Below, one piece after another: positions 29,701 to 36,969 of a stretch of DNA of 64,000 bases. The translations under genes and the position numbers were made by a program. The notes under the pieces were generated by a model. The model did no database searches. It had not been told where the DNA came from and saw only the letters and a list, made by a program, of their open reading frames with translations. Each line of letters opens with the position of its first letter. Position 1 is the stretch's first letter. This DNA is from Deinococcus aquiradiocola (lineage in GTDB: Bacteria; Deinococcota; Deinococci; Deinococcales; Deinococcaceae). The DNA lies in NCBI RefSeq assembly GCF_014646915.1, contig NZ_BMOE01000001.1, positions 124,001 through 188,000 on the forward strand, read 5' to 3'.

Positions 29701-30534
29701 GCTGCCCTGGATGTCGTGGATGGCGGTGACGCCGCCCTCGGCAGCCGTCACGACGATGTTGAAGGCGAAGGGGTCCTCCTTCGGGTCGCTGCTGGCGGGC
29801 AGGTCGACGGCGAAGGTGACGTTGGCGCTCGCGCCGGCGGCGAGGGTGTCGGCGACCTTCCAGCCGTAGGTCTTGATGCCGGCCACGACGAGTCCGGCGG
29901 GGGCCTGCGTGCTGACGCCGCTCACGTCCTGGTTGCTCAGGAAGACGCTGGCGGTCGGGTCGGCCTCGGTGGTGCCGCTCGTGTTGTTGAAGCGTTTGCC
30001 GCCGGTGGGCGTGAAGGTGCTGGCAGTGCTGCTGGCGTCGGAACCGTCGAAGTACCGGACGCTGTTGAAGGGCGTGGTGCCGACGGTGGGGACCGAGCCG
30101 GGGTTGTTGCCAGGGTCGGTGTCGGCGTCGTCGGTGTCCACGCCGAGCAGGGTCAGGCCGGTCAGGTCGCTGCTGGCGGTGTTCGTGACCCTGAAGGTCG
30201 CGCTGACGTGGCGGGTGCCGGTGGCGGCGTTCACGAAGGTGGTGGCGGCGATGCGCTCGAACCTGAGGGCCTGGGTGGTGGTGTCGGTGCCGGTGAGGGC
30301 CTGCGTGCCAAGCGTGCGGATGAGCTGGGCGGTGGCGGTCACGCCGCTGCTGTCGCCGTTGGTGCCCTGGAAGTGCACTTCGTACAGGCCGCCGCTGCGG
30401 GCGGGCGTGGCGGGGGCCGGGCTGGGGCTTGCGGGCACGCTGACGACCGGGGCGGGGGTGGTGGTGGGGGTGCCCGTGCCGCACGCGGCGAGCAGCAGGC
30501 TGAGGGTGGTGAGAGCGGCGATGCTGTATTTCAC
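26770..30534 (-). CDS. ExeM/NucH-type extracellular endonuclease lipoprotein with C-terminal lamin-tail domain
   Basis: A 1254-residue exported protein with signal peptide and lipobox LLAAC, the Cys at 18. A beta-rich N-terminal part comes first, then an OB-like region at about residues 275-380 and a second similar region at about 390-530. The endonuclease/exonuclease/phosphatase catalytic domain is at about 535-870, with LMEVQNN, NHLKSKG, GDFNAY and SDHDP carrying the metal and catalytic residues. A PKD-like domain (DIDWGDGSSDTG) and an Ig-like domain follow, then a lamin-tail domain at about 1060-1200 (VISQVYGGGG, VELFN). Homologues degrade extracellular DNA for nutrition or biofilm turnover. 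The ATG has GAGG 4 nt upstream. Confidence 0.93.
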   Translation of the reverse strand: MKYSIAALTTLSLLLAACGTGTPTTTPAPVVSVPASPSPAPATPARSGGLYEVHFQGTNGDSSGVTATAQLIRTLGTQALTGTDTTTQALRFERIAATTFVNAATGTRHVSATFRVTNTASSDLTGLTLLGVDTDDADTDPGNNPGSVPTVGTTPFNSVRYFDGSDASSTASTFTPTGGKRFNNTSGTTEADPTASVFLSNQDVSGVSTQAPAGLVVAGIKTYGWKVADTLAAGASANVTFAVDLPASSDPKEDPFAFNIVVTAAEGGVTAIHDIQGSGSASPLAGQVVTTQGVVTADYQLSTQLKGFFIQAPDSDADSDPATSEGLFVLCDVACKDVNVGDLVRVTGTATEYSASSNPTNTITELSPTSSVTVRATGVTLPTARTVTLPVASTADWEKLEGMRVRVQGVVTENYKLGRGGVLKVADSRLASYTQVNAPSTSGYAAWVSEIARRTIAVDDGSTAQNPEAVYGRGNQPLSASNTLRTGDTADVTGVLHYGFDYTGTPDTWRIESTLRDATFSGTRPAAPTVTGNVTVAGANVLNFFTTLASSNSDSDNGGAPCTPDGVDTANSRGANDCFEYKRQLGKVVRNLAGLNADVIGLMEVQNNTTVGKGGDSLNAIVTALNTALGGDVYAAVTHPSPGSDAIRVAMIYKKANVTPIGAPLSDTDAVNNRFPLAQVFQASGGSKFAVVVNHLKSKGSAADSDPRNADVSDGQGSSSYRREQQVARLLDLIQNGIVNGRGVQDVIAVGDFNAYAMEPSLQNLQKGLDGVAGTADDLSPVFDNTTYSYQFDAQFGSLDHAFVTRSLGARQVNGEKWHDNSDEPTALDYNKEFKSDAQVGTTAAPGTYFENTAYRSSDHDPLKVGFELPSLGTLGVTPTGNSTAYTGQPYTLSTPTTGTPDTLDIDWGDGSSDTGLPGSTTSRTHTYASTGTPSIVVTARRGTETATGTQTVTVATPGITVNATNATRDVSTSGATTAANPVTVTRSGYADNVTLTASVTGSGTAPTVTVTQQPGTGTSGTVSVDGSGATVGTYTVTVTASGPGVSDATTTFTVNVNAPTTAGKLVISQVYGGGGSTSTNPIPAYKVDYVELFNAGGQDVNLSGKSLQYGATSSTTFTGTYSLKNVVLKPGQYYLLSVSPATGTGGAPYSGSDLTGADDTTTALNMAAANGKIAIVNGTTAVSTAASTPALIDLVGYGTASTYEGTAAAPAISTVLAAFRKANGCQDTNQNSSDFTAATPAPRNSASPLNVCP

Positions 30535-30622
30535 ATGAAACCTCGATCAGGTCGTCTAGTCAGGGCAGGGTGCAGGACGTCACTCCGGCCACCTGAGGGC
30601 CGGAGATCGTGGGACCGCTACC

Positions 30623-30654
30623 AAACGGAAACGCGCCGCCACATGGGCAGCGCG
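30623..30654 (-). terminator. Terminator of the precursor-peptide gene
   Basis: On the minus strand CGCGCTGCC (30646-30654) pairs with GGCGGCGCG (30632-30640), one mismatch, 5-nt loop, followed by TTTCCGTTT. It starts 6 nt after the stop of the small peptide gene and separates it from the nuclease gene. Confidence 0.7.
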
Positions 30655-30659
30655 GGTCT

Positions 30660-30833
30660 TCAGGGTTGGTGCTGGCCGCCGAACACCAGGCCGCCAGGGC
30701 CGATCGGCAGGGAGGTGACGAGCGTCAGGGCCGACCACTCGCCGAGCGGCTGGACGCGCGGGGCTACGTACGGCTGGCGCGGGGTGGGGGCACTCTGGTC
30801 TGGAAGGAGAGTCGTGGAGCGCAGGTCGTTCAA
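30660..30833 (-). CDS. RiPP precursor-like peptide, 57 residues
   Basis: A small peptide whose middle reads YVAPRVQPLGEWSALT, matching the YxxPxLxxxG...T leader signature of lasso-type RiPP precursors that PqqD-like proteins recognise. The Thr two residues before the expected cleavage site leaves a putative core VTSLPIGPGGLVFGGQHQP. That core has no Asp or Glu and a Gly/Pro-rich tail. The TTG at 30833 is chosen because GGAGG lies 5 nt upstream; the frame is open to a TTG at 30881. A terminator follows directly. The divergent genes encode PqqD-like and HPr-kinase-like proteins. RiPP identity is inferred. Confidence 0.62.
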   Translation of the reverse strand: MNDLRSTTLLPDQSAPTPRQPYVAPRVQPLGEWSALTLVTSLPIGPGGLVFGGQHQP

Positions 30834-30838
30834 GAAAT

Positions 30839-30843
30839 CCTCC
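30839..30843 (-). promoter_or_regulatory. Ribosome binding site deciding the TTG start of the precursor gene
   Basis: GGAGG on the minus strand, 5 nt before the TTG at 30833. It is one of few good Shine-Dalgarno sites in the window and argues that this small frame is translated. Confidence 0.6.
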
Positions 30844-30889
30844 GGTCGCGACTGACGGCCTGGGCCGCAGCGTCCCTCCAATCTAACGT

Positions 30890-30960
30890 GCGTTTTGTCA
30901 TGTTTTCATCTCTGCTCATCATGAGTTCGTATTCATTAAATCTTAATTATTTGTTCCTGC
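30890..30960. other. A/T-rich divergent promoter region of the RiPP-like locus
   Basis: This stretch between the precursor and pqqD-like genes is visibly A/T-rich in an otherwise GC-rich window. It contains two inverted repeats, CTCAT-C-ATGAG (30915-30925) and ATTAA-ATC-TTAAT (30935-30947). It probably holds the precursor promoter and operator sites; a weak minus-strand pair TTAAGA/CATGAT with 17-nt spacing is one possibility. Confidence 0.45.
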
Positions 30961-30980
30961 CTCCACGCCACCCCCCGCGC

Positions 30981-30986
30981 TATCGT
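30981..30986 (+). promoter_or_regulatory. -10 box of the pqqD-like gene (leaderless)
   Basis: TATCGT, 6 nt before the ATG at 30993. Confidence 0.45.
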
Positions 30987-30992
30987 TCACCC

Positions 30993-31268
30993 ATGACGGA
31001 CCCGTCCACCCACCCCCACTGGCACGCCGACCCGGACGTCCTCGTCACGGACCTCGGCGACGAACTCGTGCTGCTGCACAGCCGCACCAGCCAGATGTAC
31101 AGCCTGAATGCCGTCGCCCGAACCGCCTGGCAGGCCCTCCCCGCCACCACCCCTACGCTGCTCGCCGCCGTCCTCGCCACCTACGACGTGCCCGCCGGAC
31201 AGGCCCGCACCGACCTGGACGCGCTCCTCACGGACCTCGTGCGCCTCGACATGCTCCGGCAGGCGTGA
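30993..31268 (+). CDS. PqqD-like RiPP recognition protein
   Basis: A 91-residue winged-helix protein of the PqqD family, with the core pattern VLVTDLGDELVLLH at about residues 16-29, the SQMYSLNAVARTAW helix entry and LAAVLATYDV. Such proteins bind RiPP leader peptides (RRE fold) and present them to modifying enzymes; lasso-peptide B1 proteins are of this kind. Its stop overlaps the start of the HPr-kinase-like gene as GTGA, so the two are coupled. The likely client is the divergent 57-residue peptide, 160 nt away. Confidence 0.85.
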   Translation: MTDPSTHPHWHADPDVLVTDLGDELVLLHSRTSQMYSLNAVARTAWQALPATTPTLLAAVLATYDVPAGQARTDLDALLTDLVRLDMLRQA

Positions 31269-32113
31269 CCGACCCGCTCGACTTCCACAGCCTCGCCCTG
31301 CACGTCACCGGACACGCCCCGCCCGGCCAGGGCGACGACCTCGCCCGCGACTGGCAGCGGCAGCCGAGCCCCTGGCCCGCCACGCACGCCCTGCACGTCA
31401 CGCCCCACCCCGCCCCCACGCCGGACGAACCGCCACCCCTCACCCAGGTCCGCACGCAGAACGGCCCGCTGCACCTGCACGTCAGCGGCGACCACGCCTG
31501 GACACCCGACGGCCGCTTCCACCTGACCGTCACCCCGCACGGCAGCCAGCTTGCCCTGCACCCCGGCGCCAGCCCCGCCGAACGCCTGCTCGCCTTCACC
31601 GAAACGCAGCGCGCCGCCGGACTCCTCGCCCTGCACGCCGCCGTCCTGCACCGGGGTGGCCGGACCGTCGCCGTGACCGGCCACAGCGGCGCAGGCAAGA
31701 GCACCGCCGCCCTGCGCCTCCTGCAGGCCGGATGGACCCTGGTGGCCGAGGACTGGGCCTGGCTGCACGTCCCCTCCCGGCAGGTGCTCGGCTGGGACCA
31801 CGGCCTGCGCCTGCGGCCCCACAGCCTGCACCTGTTCGCGCCGGACCTGCTTCACACCCCCACCGACGCGCACGGCAAACACGTCCTCGACCCGGACCGC
31901 GCCACCGGACCCTACACGCTGGACGCCCTGTACCTGCTCGGCCACCCGCCGGACACCGGCCCTGCCGGACGCGTCCGGGCCGTGTGGGAGATGATCGGCG
32001 TGCCCCTCCTGCCTGCCGCGCGACACGCCACGCAGACCGCCGTGCACGTCCTGCTCGGCACGCTGCAGGTCCAGACCGCCGAACGCGACGCCCTCGTCGC
32101 CGCCCTCACCTGA
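31265..32113 (+). CDS. HPr-kinase-like P-loop protein of the RiPP-like locus
   Basis: A 282-residue protein with a non-conserved N-terminal half, rich in His and Pro, and a C-terminal HprK-like nucleotide-binding domain. The Walker A is VTGHSGAGKST at about residues 137-147, and the Walker B-like segment LVAEDWAWL is at about 160-168. In paeninodin-type lasso clusters, HprK-like kinases phosphorylate the precursor's C-terminal Ser; here a similar Ser/Thr kinase role on the peptide is possible but unproven. The usual lasso protease and asparagine-synthetase-like cyclase are not next to it. It overlaps pqqD-like by 4 nt. Confidence 0.78.
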   Translation: MTDPLDFHSLALHVTGHAPPGQGDDLARDWQRQPSPWPATHALHVTPHPAPTPDEPPPLTQVRTQNGPLHLHVSGDHAWTPDGRFHLTVTPHGSQLALHPGASPAERLLAFTETQRAAGLLALHAAVLHRGGRTVAVTGHSGAGKSTAALRLLQAGWTLVAEDWAWLHVPSRQVLGWDHGLRLRPHSLHLFAPDLLHTPTDAHGKHVLDPDRATGPYTLDALYLLGHPPDTGPAGRVRAVWEMIGVPLLPAARHATQTAVHVLLGTLQVQTAERDALVAALT

Positions 32114-32197
32114 ACCGCATCAGCACGGTCCCCGCCGAACCACAACCCACACCGCACAGGGCGGGTGGGCCGTGAAGTCTGCCTGAGCAGCCCGGTG

Positions 32198-32367
32198 GCA
32201 TACGGGTCTGATCCGATTCCAGGGATGCCGGGAACAACACCGACATCCCTTCTTGGGCAAAACAGCGCCCATGAGGACGCTTGCCCGCTTCCACCTCCTC
32301 AAAACCGTACTTGTTGGTGCTCGCTTTGCTCGGCCGAACTTCAAAAGTTCAGCTCAAAACAGTATCA
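32198..32367 (+). repeat. Inverted-repeat element, complete 164-bp copy (F)
   Basis: The core is 32201-32364, the same length as copy C, with ends TACGGGTCTGATCC and GCTCAAAACAGTA. It is flanked by GCA on the left and TCA on the right; that TCA is the recD2 stop codon read on the minus strand. It carries the same internal hairpins as the other copies. Confidence 0.88.
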
Positions 32368-34503
32368 GGCCTGGCCGCGGATGCGTTCCAGCAGGTACGT
32401 GCAGCGTTCCTCGCGCTGCCGTCCGGCCGCGATGGCCCACGCGCGTTCCGACCCGGCCGCCACGAAGCGTTCGCGGGCGCGCGTGAGGGCCGTGTACACG
32501 AGGTTGCGGCTCAGCATCGGCGCGTGCGCCTCGTGCAGCACGCCGAGCACCGTCTCCCACTCGCTGCCCTGCGAGCGGTGCACCGTCAGCGCGTACCCGA
32601 GCGTCAGGTTGAACAGCTCCGCGCCGCCCAGCTCCACCACGTTCCCCTCGAAATCCACCTGCAGTTTGCCGGGCGACGCGGCGAGGACCGTACCGAGCGT
32701 GCCGTTGAAGACCTCGTTGGTGTAGTCGTTCTTGGTCTGCACGACGATGTCGCCGGGGCGCGCCTCGCCGTCCGCGATGCGGGTGCCGCCCTCGCCGGGG
32801 TTGAAGAGGCCCTGCAGGTGGTGGTTCAGCATCTCCACGCCGAGCGGGCCGCGCTTCATGGGGGACAGCACCTGCACCTTGTACGGCCCGCCCAGTTCCC
32901 GCACGAGGAGCGCCACGCGCCGCGCCCCGCCGTCCGGTTCGACCGGGACGTGCGACAGGCGCGCGTCCGTGCCGCGCTCGCCCGTCAGGCCCTGCTCGCC
33001 GTACCAGACGGGCGTCTCGCCGCGCTGCAGGGCGTGCGCCGCCGAGATGATCGGGTTCTGCGCCGCCTGCCGGTACACCTGCTGCAGCCGGATGGTGGGC
33101 GCGCTCTGCGTGAGCGCCTGCAGCGGCAGGCCCGCGTCGACGGGCGGCAGCTGATCCACGTCCCCGACCAGCAGGACGCGCGCGCCCGGCGCGACGGCCG
33201 ACAGCAGCGCCAGCAGCAGTCCGTCGCCGCACATGCTGACCTCGTCCACGATGATCAGGTCCTGCATGACGGGCTCCAGGTGGTTGTGCCGGAAGCCGCC
33301 CGGCGTGTACCCCAGCAGGCGGTGGATGGTGCTGGCGGGCCGTCCCGTCAGCTCGCCGAGACGGCGGGCGGCCTTGCCGGTCGGGGCGCACAGGCCGACC
33401 TCCAGGCCCAGGCGTTCCGCGAGGTCCGCGACGCGGCGCGTGGTGGTGGACTTGCCGGTGCCGGGGCCGCCCGTCAGGACCACCAGCCGCTGATCTCTGA
33501 GCAGTTCCAGCACGCTCGCCTGAGCGTCGTCCAGGCCGCGCGCGGCGTCCTCACGCACCTCCCAGTCGCTGCTGGGCGGCGTGGCGAGCAGCAGCCGCAC
33601 GGCCTGCGCGAGCTTCTTCTCGGTGCGGAGCGTCTGCGGGAGGTAGATGCGGCCGTCGTCGTCCTTCAGGCGGCCGAGCTCCACGGCGCTCTGCAGGGCC
33701 AGTTCGGCCGCCTCGGCGTTCACGCGCGTGTAGTGACTGACGCCCTTCACGGCCCGCGCGCGCGGCAGGTAACTGTGCCCGCCCTGCTGCGCCGCCTGCT
33801 GCAGCGCGTACACGGCGGCCGCCGTGAGCCTGCGCGGGTCGTCCAGGGCGTACCCGGCCTCCTGCGCGAGCCGGTCGGCGGTCAGGAACCCGATCCCTTC
33901 CACTTCCGTCAGGGTGTACAGGTCGAGGCTCAGGCGCTCCAGGGCCGGTTCCCCGAAGTGCTTCAGGGCGCGCTGCGCCTGCGTGATGCTCAGCCCGAGG
34001 CCCTGCAGGCCCGCCAGCAGGCGCCGTTCGGAGCCCTGCGCGCCCCAGCTCTGCGTCATCTTGTGCAGGGTGGCCTGCGTGACGCCCGGCACCTGCAGCA
34101 GCAGTTCCGGTTCCGCGCCGAGAATGTCGAAGGTCTGCCCGCCGAAGTGCTTCGCGATGCGCTTGGCAAGGACCTTGCCGACGCCGTCCACGCGCGCCTC
34201 CAGGTACGCGGCGACGCCGCCCTCGGTCAGGTCGGTGGGCGTGGCCTCCAGCACGAGGTTCAGCACGCGGTACTGGTAGCCGTACTCCCGGTGTTCCTCC
34301 ATCACGACGTGCGCGCTGAAGGTGTCTCCGACCTCCAGAGGCGGCATCACGCCGACGAGGATGGCGTCCGGGTCCTCGCCCTCGGCGTTCCTGAGGTGGG
34401 CGAGGGCGACCGTGAAGCCACTCTCGGCCCGGAAGCGCACGCGGTTGATGCTGCCCTTCACGTCGATGGTGCTGAGGGAGGGGTCGGTCTGCGGTACGGC
34501 CAT
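32365..34503 (-). CDS. recD2: RecD2-type SF1B 5'-3' helicase
   Basis: A 712-residue helicase close in length to the D. radiodurans RecD2, which works without RecBC. The long N-terminal region has helix-hairpin-helix-like repeats at about residues 90-210. Motif I, LTGGPGTGKSTTTRR, is at about 338-352, motif II VDEVS at about 412, motif III GDVDQLPPV at about 440, and motifs V/VI include TVHRSQGSEW and VYTALTRARE near 650-680. It unwinds DNA with 5' overhangs and supports repair and oxidative-stress tolerance. The start at 34503 follows a TATGCT box by 9 nt. Its stop codon is the end of repeat copy F. Confidence 0.95.
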   Translation of the reverse strand: MAVPQTDPSLSTIDVKGSINRVRFRAESGFTVALAHLRNAEGEDPDAILVGVMPPLEVGDTFSAHVVMEEHREYGYQYRVLNLVLEATPTDLTEGGVAAYLEARVDGVGKVLAKRIAKHFGGQTFDILGAEPELLLQVPGVTQATLHKMTQSWGAQGSERRLLAGLQGLGLSITQAQRALKHFGEPALERLSLDLYTLTEVEGIGFLTADRLAQEAGYALDDPRRLTAAAVYALQQAAQQGGHSYLPRARAVKGVSHYTRVNAEAAELALQSAVELGRLKDDDGRIYLPQTLRTEKKLAQAVRLLLATPPSSDWEVREDAARGLDDAQASVLELLRDQRLVVLTGGPGTGKSTTTRRVADLAERLGLEVGLCAPTGKAARRLGELTGRPASTIHRLLGYTPGGFRHNHLEPVMQDLIIVDEVSMCGDGLLLALLSAVAPGARVLLVGDVDQLPPVDAGLPLQALTQSAPTIRLQQVYRQAAQNPIISAAHALQRGETPVWYGEQGLTGERGTDARLSHVPVEPDGGARRVALLVRELGGPYKVQVLSPMKRGPLGVEMLNHHLQGLFNPGEGGTRIADGEARPGDIVVQTKNDYTNEVFNGTLGTVLAASPGKLQVDFEGNVVELGGAELFNLTLGYALTVHRSQGSEWETVLGVLHEAHAPMLSRNLVYTALTRARERFVAAGSERAWAIAAGRQREERCTYLLERIRGQA

Positions 34504-34512
34504 TACGGTCAC

Positions 34513-34518
34513 AGCATA
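34513..34518 (-). promoter_or_regulatory. -10 box of recD2
   Basis: TATGCT on the minus strand, 9 nt before the ATG at 34503. Confidence 0.4.
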
Positions 34519-34655
34519 GCAGGCGGGGGCGCACCGTCCGGCCCGCCACGCGCCCACCGCATGAGCCGCACATGAAGAAACCCCCCGGCCCGGCCCGCCC
34601 GCAGAACGTGACGCGCCGCCCCGCCCCCACGCCCCCACCCCGACAGAATGCCCTC

Positions 34656-35678
34656 ATGAAGGCCACCGGATTCACCCGCCACCTGCCCGTCACGGACCCC
34701 GCCAGCCTGCAGGACCTCACCCTGCCCGCCCCCACGCCCGGCCCGCGCGACCTGATCGTCCGCGTGCACGCCGTCTCCGTGAACCCCGTGGACACCAAGG
34801 TCCGCGCCCCCAAAGCGCAGGACGTGACGCACGACCCGCCCAAGGTGCTCGGCTGGGACGCGAGCGGCATCGTCGAGGCCGTCGGCGCGGACGTGACGCT
34901 CTACCGGCCCGGCGACGAGGTCTACTACGCGGGTGACTACACCCGACCCGGCAGCAACGCCGAACTGCAGGCCGTGGACGAACGCATCGTGGGCCGCAAA
35001 CCCCGCACCCTCACGCACGCCCAGGCGGCCGCCTTCCCGCTCACCACCATCACCGCCTGGGAAGGCCTCTTCGACCGCCTGCACATCGACCCGGACGGAC
35101 GGCACGCGGGCCGCAGCGTCCTGATCATCGGCGGGGCGGGCGGCGTCGGCAGCATCGCCATCCAGCTCGCCCGGCACGCGGGCCTGCAGGTCATCGCCAC
35201 CGCGTCCCGCCCCGAATCCGCCGCGTGGGCCACGCAGCTCGGCGCGCACCACGTCATCGACCACACCGGCGACATGCCCGCCCAGCTGCGCGCCCTCGGC
35301 ATCCAGGGCGTGCACTACGTGTACAGCACGTACTTCACCGAGCAGCACTGGCAGGCCATCGTGGACGTGCTGCTCCCCCAGGGCGGCGTGGTCGCCATCG
35401 ACTCCGCACGGGACGTGGACCTCGCGCTCCTCAAACAGAAGAGCGCCACCTTCGCGTGGGAGTTCATGTTCACGCGCAGCATGTTCCAGACGGACGACAT
35501 GGCCGAACAGGGCCGCCTGCTGAACCGCGTGGCGGACCTGATCGACGCCGGAACACTCCGTGACCTCGTGGCCCGCACCCTCACGCCCATCAACGCCGCG
35601 AACCTCCGCGAGGCGCACCGCGATCTCGAAACGCGCAGCGTGATCGGCAAGGTGGTGCTGGAAGGCTGGAGCGACTGA
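34656..35678 (+). CDS. Zinc-independent MDR-family oxidoreductase (quinone-oxidoreductase-like)
   Basis: A 340-residue medium-chain dehydrogenase/reductase. The GroES-like N-terminal domain contains VSVNPVDTKVR at about residues 40-50, and the Rossmann loop GGAGGVGSIAIQLARHAG is at about 157-174. The zinc ligands of alcohol dehydrogenases are not evident, so a NADPH:quinone or enone reductase role is more likely. The ATG at 34656 is where homology begins, although the frame is open to 34572. It is a single-gene unit divergent from recD2. Confidence 0.88.
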   Translation: MKATGFTRHLPVTDPASLQDLTLPAPTPGPRDLIVRVHAVSVNPVDTKVRAPKAQDVTHDPPKVLGWDASGIVEAVGADVTLYRPGDEVYYAGDYTRPGSNAELQAVDERIVGRKPRTLTHAQAAAFPLTTITAWEGLFDRLHIDPDGRHAGRSVLIIGGAGGVGSIAIQLARHAGLQVIATASRPESAAWATQLGAHHVIDHTGDMPAQLRALGIQGVHYVYSTYFTEQHWQAIVDVLLPQGGVVAIDSARDVDLALLKQKSATFAWEFMFTRSMFQTDDMAEQGRLLNRVADLIDAGTLRDLVARTLTPINAANLREAHRDLETRSVIGKVVLEGWSD

Positions 35679-35759
35679 CCCGCCCGCACGCTTCCCGGCA
35701 CTCGGGAGGCGCAGGGGGCGGAACGTGCAGGCGACGCCGTCCCCGCGCTCCCCGCGCGC

Positions 35760-35765
35760 TACCCT
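35760..35765 (+). promoter_or_regulatory. -10 box of sbcDC (leaderless)
   Basis: TACCCT, 7 nt before the sbcD ATG. Confidence 0.45.
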
Positions 35766-35772
35766 GTCGGTC

Positions 35773-36969
35773 ATGCGCGTACTTCACACCGCCGATTTCC
35801 ACGCTGGGCGAATCACCCGTGGGCACGACCGCACCGCCGAACTGCACGACGCCCTCACCGAGATCACCGGCCTCGCCCGCACCGAACGCGTGGACGCCGT
35901 CCTCGTGAGCGGCGACCTCTTCGACGCGCCCAACCCGCCCGCGGGTGCCGAGCGCGTCGTGTACGAGTTCTTCCTGCGGCTCAAGGAACTCGGCGTGCCG
36001 AGCGTCGTCATCGCCGGGAACCACGACAGCGCCACCCGCCTGAGCGGCCTGAGCGGCCTGCTCGGCTGGGTCGGCGTGCAGATGGTCGCCGAACTCCCGC
36101 AGGACCTCACGCAGCTGACGCGCACCATCGACACGCGCAGCGGCGAACGCCTCGTGGTGGGCGCCATTCCCTTCCTGTCCGAACGTCGCCTGCTGCGTGC
36201 CGCCGACCTGCTCGGGCAGGATGTCGGCGCGTGGCGGCAGAAGTTCCGGGACGGCATGGGCCAGCTGATGGAGTTCGTGGGCCGCAGCTACGAGGCGGGC
36301 GCCGTCAACATGATGATGCTGCACACCACCCTGGACGGCGCGAAACCCAGCGGGCAGCGCAGCATCACCCTCGACCTGAGCCGCACGTACACCGTCAGCG
36401 GCCTGCAGTTCCCGCCCGGCACGCAGTACGCCGCGCTCGGGCACGTCCACAAACCGCAGGCGGTGGGGGAGACCGTGAACGCCCACTACCCCGGCAGCGT
36501 CCTGCAGCTGGATTTCGGGGAGGCGGGCGAGCAGAAGCAGGTGAACCTCGTGGAGGTCACGGCGGGCCGCCCCGCCACCGTCACGCCCATCCCGCTCGCC
36601 AGCGGGCGCGAACTGCGGACCCTGCGCGTCACGCACGACACCCTGGAGCGCCGCCTCGCTGAGGTGCGGGACTTCCAGGGCCTGCTGAAGGTCGTGGTGA
36701 GCGCGCCCGCCGGGACGGCCCTGCCGGGCCTGAAAGCGCAGGTGCTCAGCATCCTCCCGAACGTCCTCGCGGTGGACCTCGACGCGCCGGACCAGCAGGG
36801 CGGCAACGTCACGCCCTTCGCGGAACGTGAGGGCCTCAGCCGCCTGGAACTGTACGAACGGTACTACAGCGAGAAGTCCGGCGCGCTGCCCGACGCGCTG
36901 CGCGCCGCGTTCCTCGAGGCGCAGCAGGCCGTCCGTCAGGGCGACACGGAAGGCGGGGTGAACGCATGA
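35773..36969 (+). CDS. sbcD: SbcD (Mre11-like) nuclease subunit
   Basis: The nuclease of the SbcCD complex, which opens DNA hairpins and trims blocked ends in double-strand break repair. The metallophosphoesterase motifs are clear: LHTADFHAG at the N-terminus, VLVSGDLFDAPNPP at about residues 44-57, VIAGNHDS at about 78-85, MMLHTTLDG at about 179 and ALGHVHKPQ at about 220. The length is 398 residues. ATGA joins its stop to sbcC. Confidence 0.96.
   Translation: MRVLHTADFHAGRITRGHDRTAELHDALTEITGLARTERVDAVLVSGDLFDAPNPPAGAERVVYEFFLRLKELGVPSVVIAGNHDSATRLSGLSGLLGWVGVQMVAELPQDLTQLTRTIDTRSGERLVVGAIPFLSERRLLRAADLLGQDVGAWRQKFRDGMGQLMEFVGRSYEAGAVNMMMLHTTLDGAKPSGQRSITLDLSRTYTVSGLQFPPGTQYAALGHVHKPQAVGETVNAHYPGSVLQLDFGEAGEQKQVNLVEVTAGRPATVTPIPLASGRELRTLRVTHDTLERRLAEVRDFQGLLKVVVSAPAGTALPGLKAQVLSILPNVLAVDLDAPDQQGGNVTPFAEREGLSRLELYERYYSEKSGALPDALRAAFLEAQQAVRQGDTEGGVNA

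Noticed and set aside
30660..30881. 73-residue version of the RiPP-like precursor starting at the TTG at 30881
   Set aside because: No ribosome site precedes that TTG, and the added N-terminus is unlike RiPP leaders. The TTG at 30833 has GGAGG at 5-nt spacing.
30660..32113. Calling the locus a complete lasso-peptide cluster
   Set aside because: The core has no Asp or Glu for ring closure, and neither the protease nor the asparagine-synthetase-like cyclase gene is present in the window.
34572..34655. Longer N-terminus of the quinone-oxidoreductase-like gene
   Set aside because: The extra 28 residues are Pro/Arg-rich without homology; MKATGF at 34656 is the usual start of the family.
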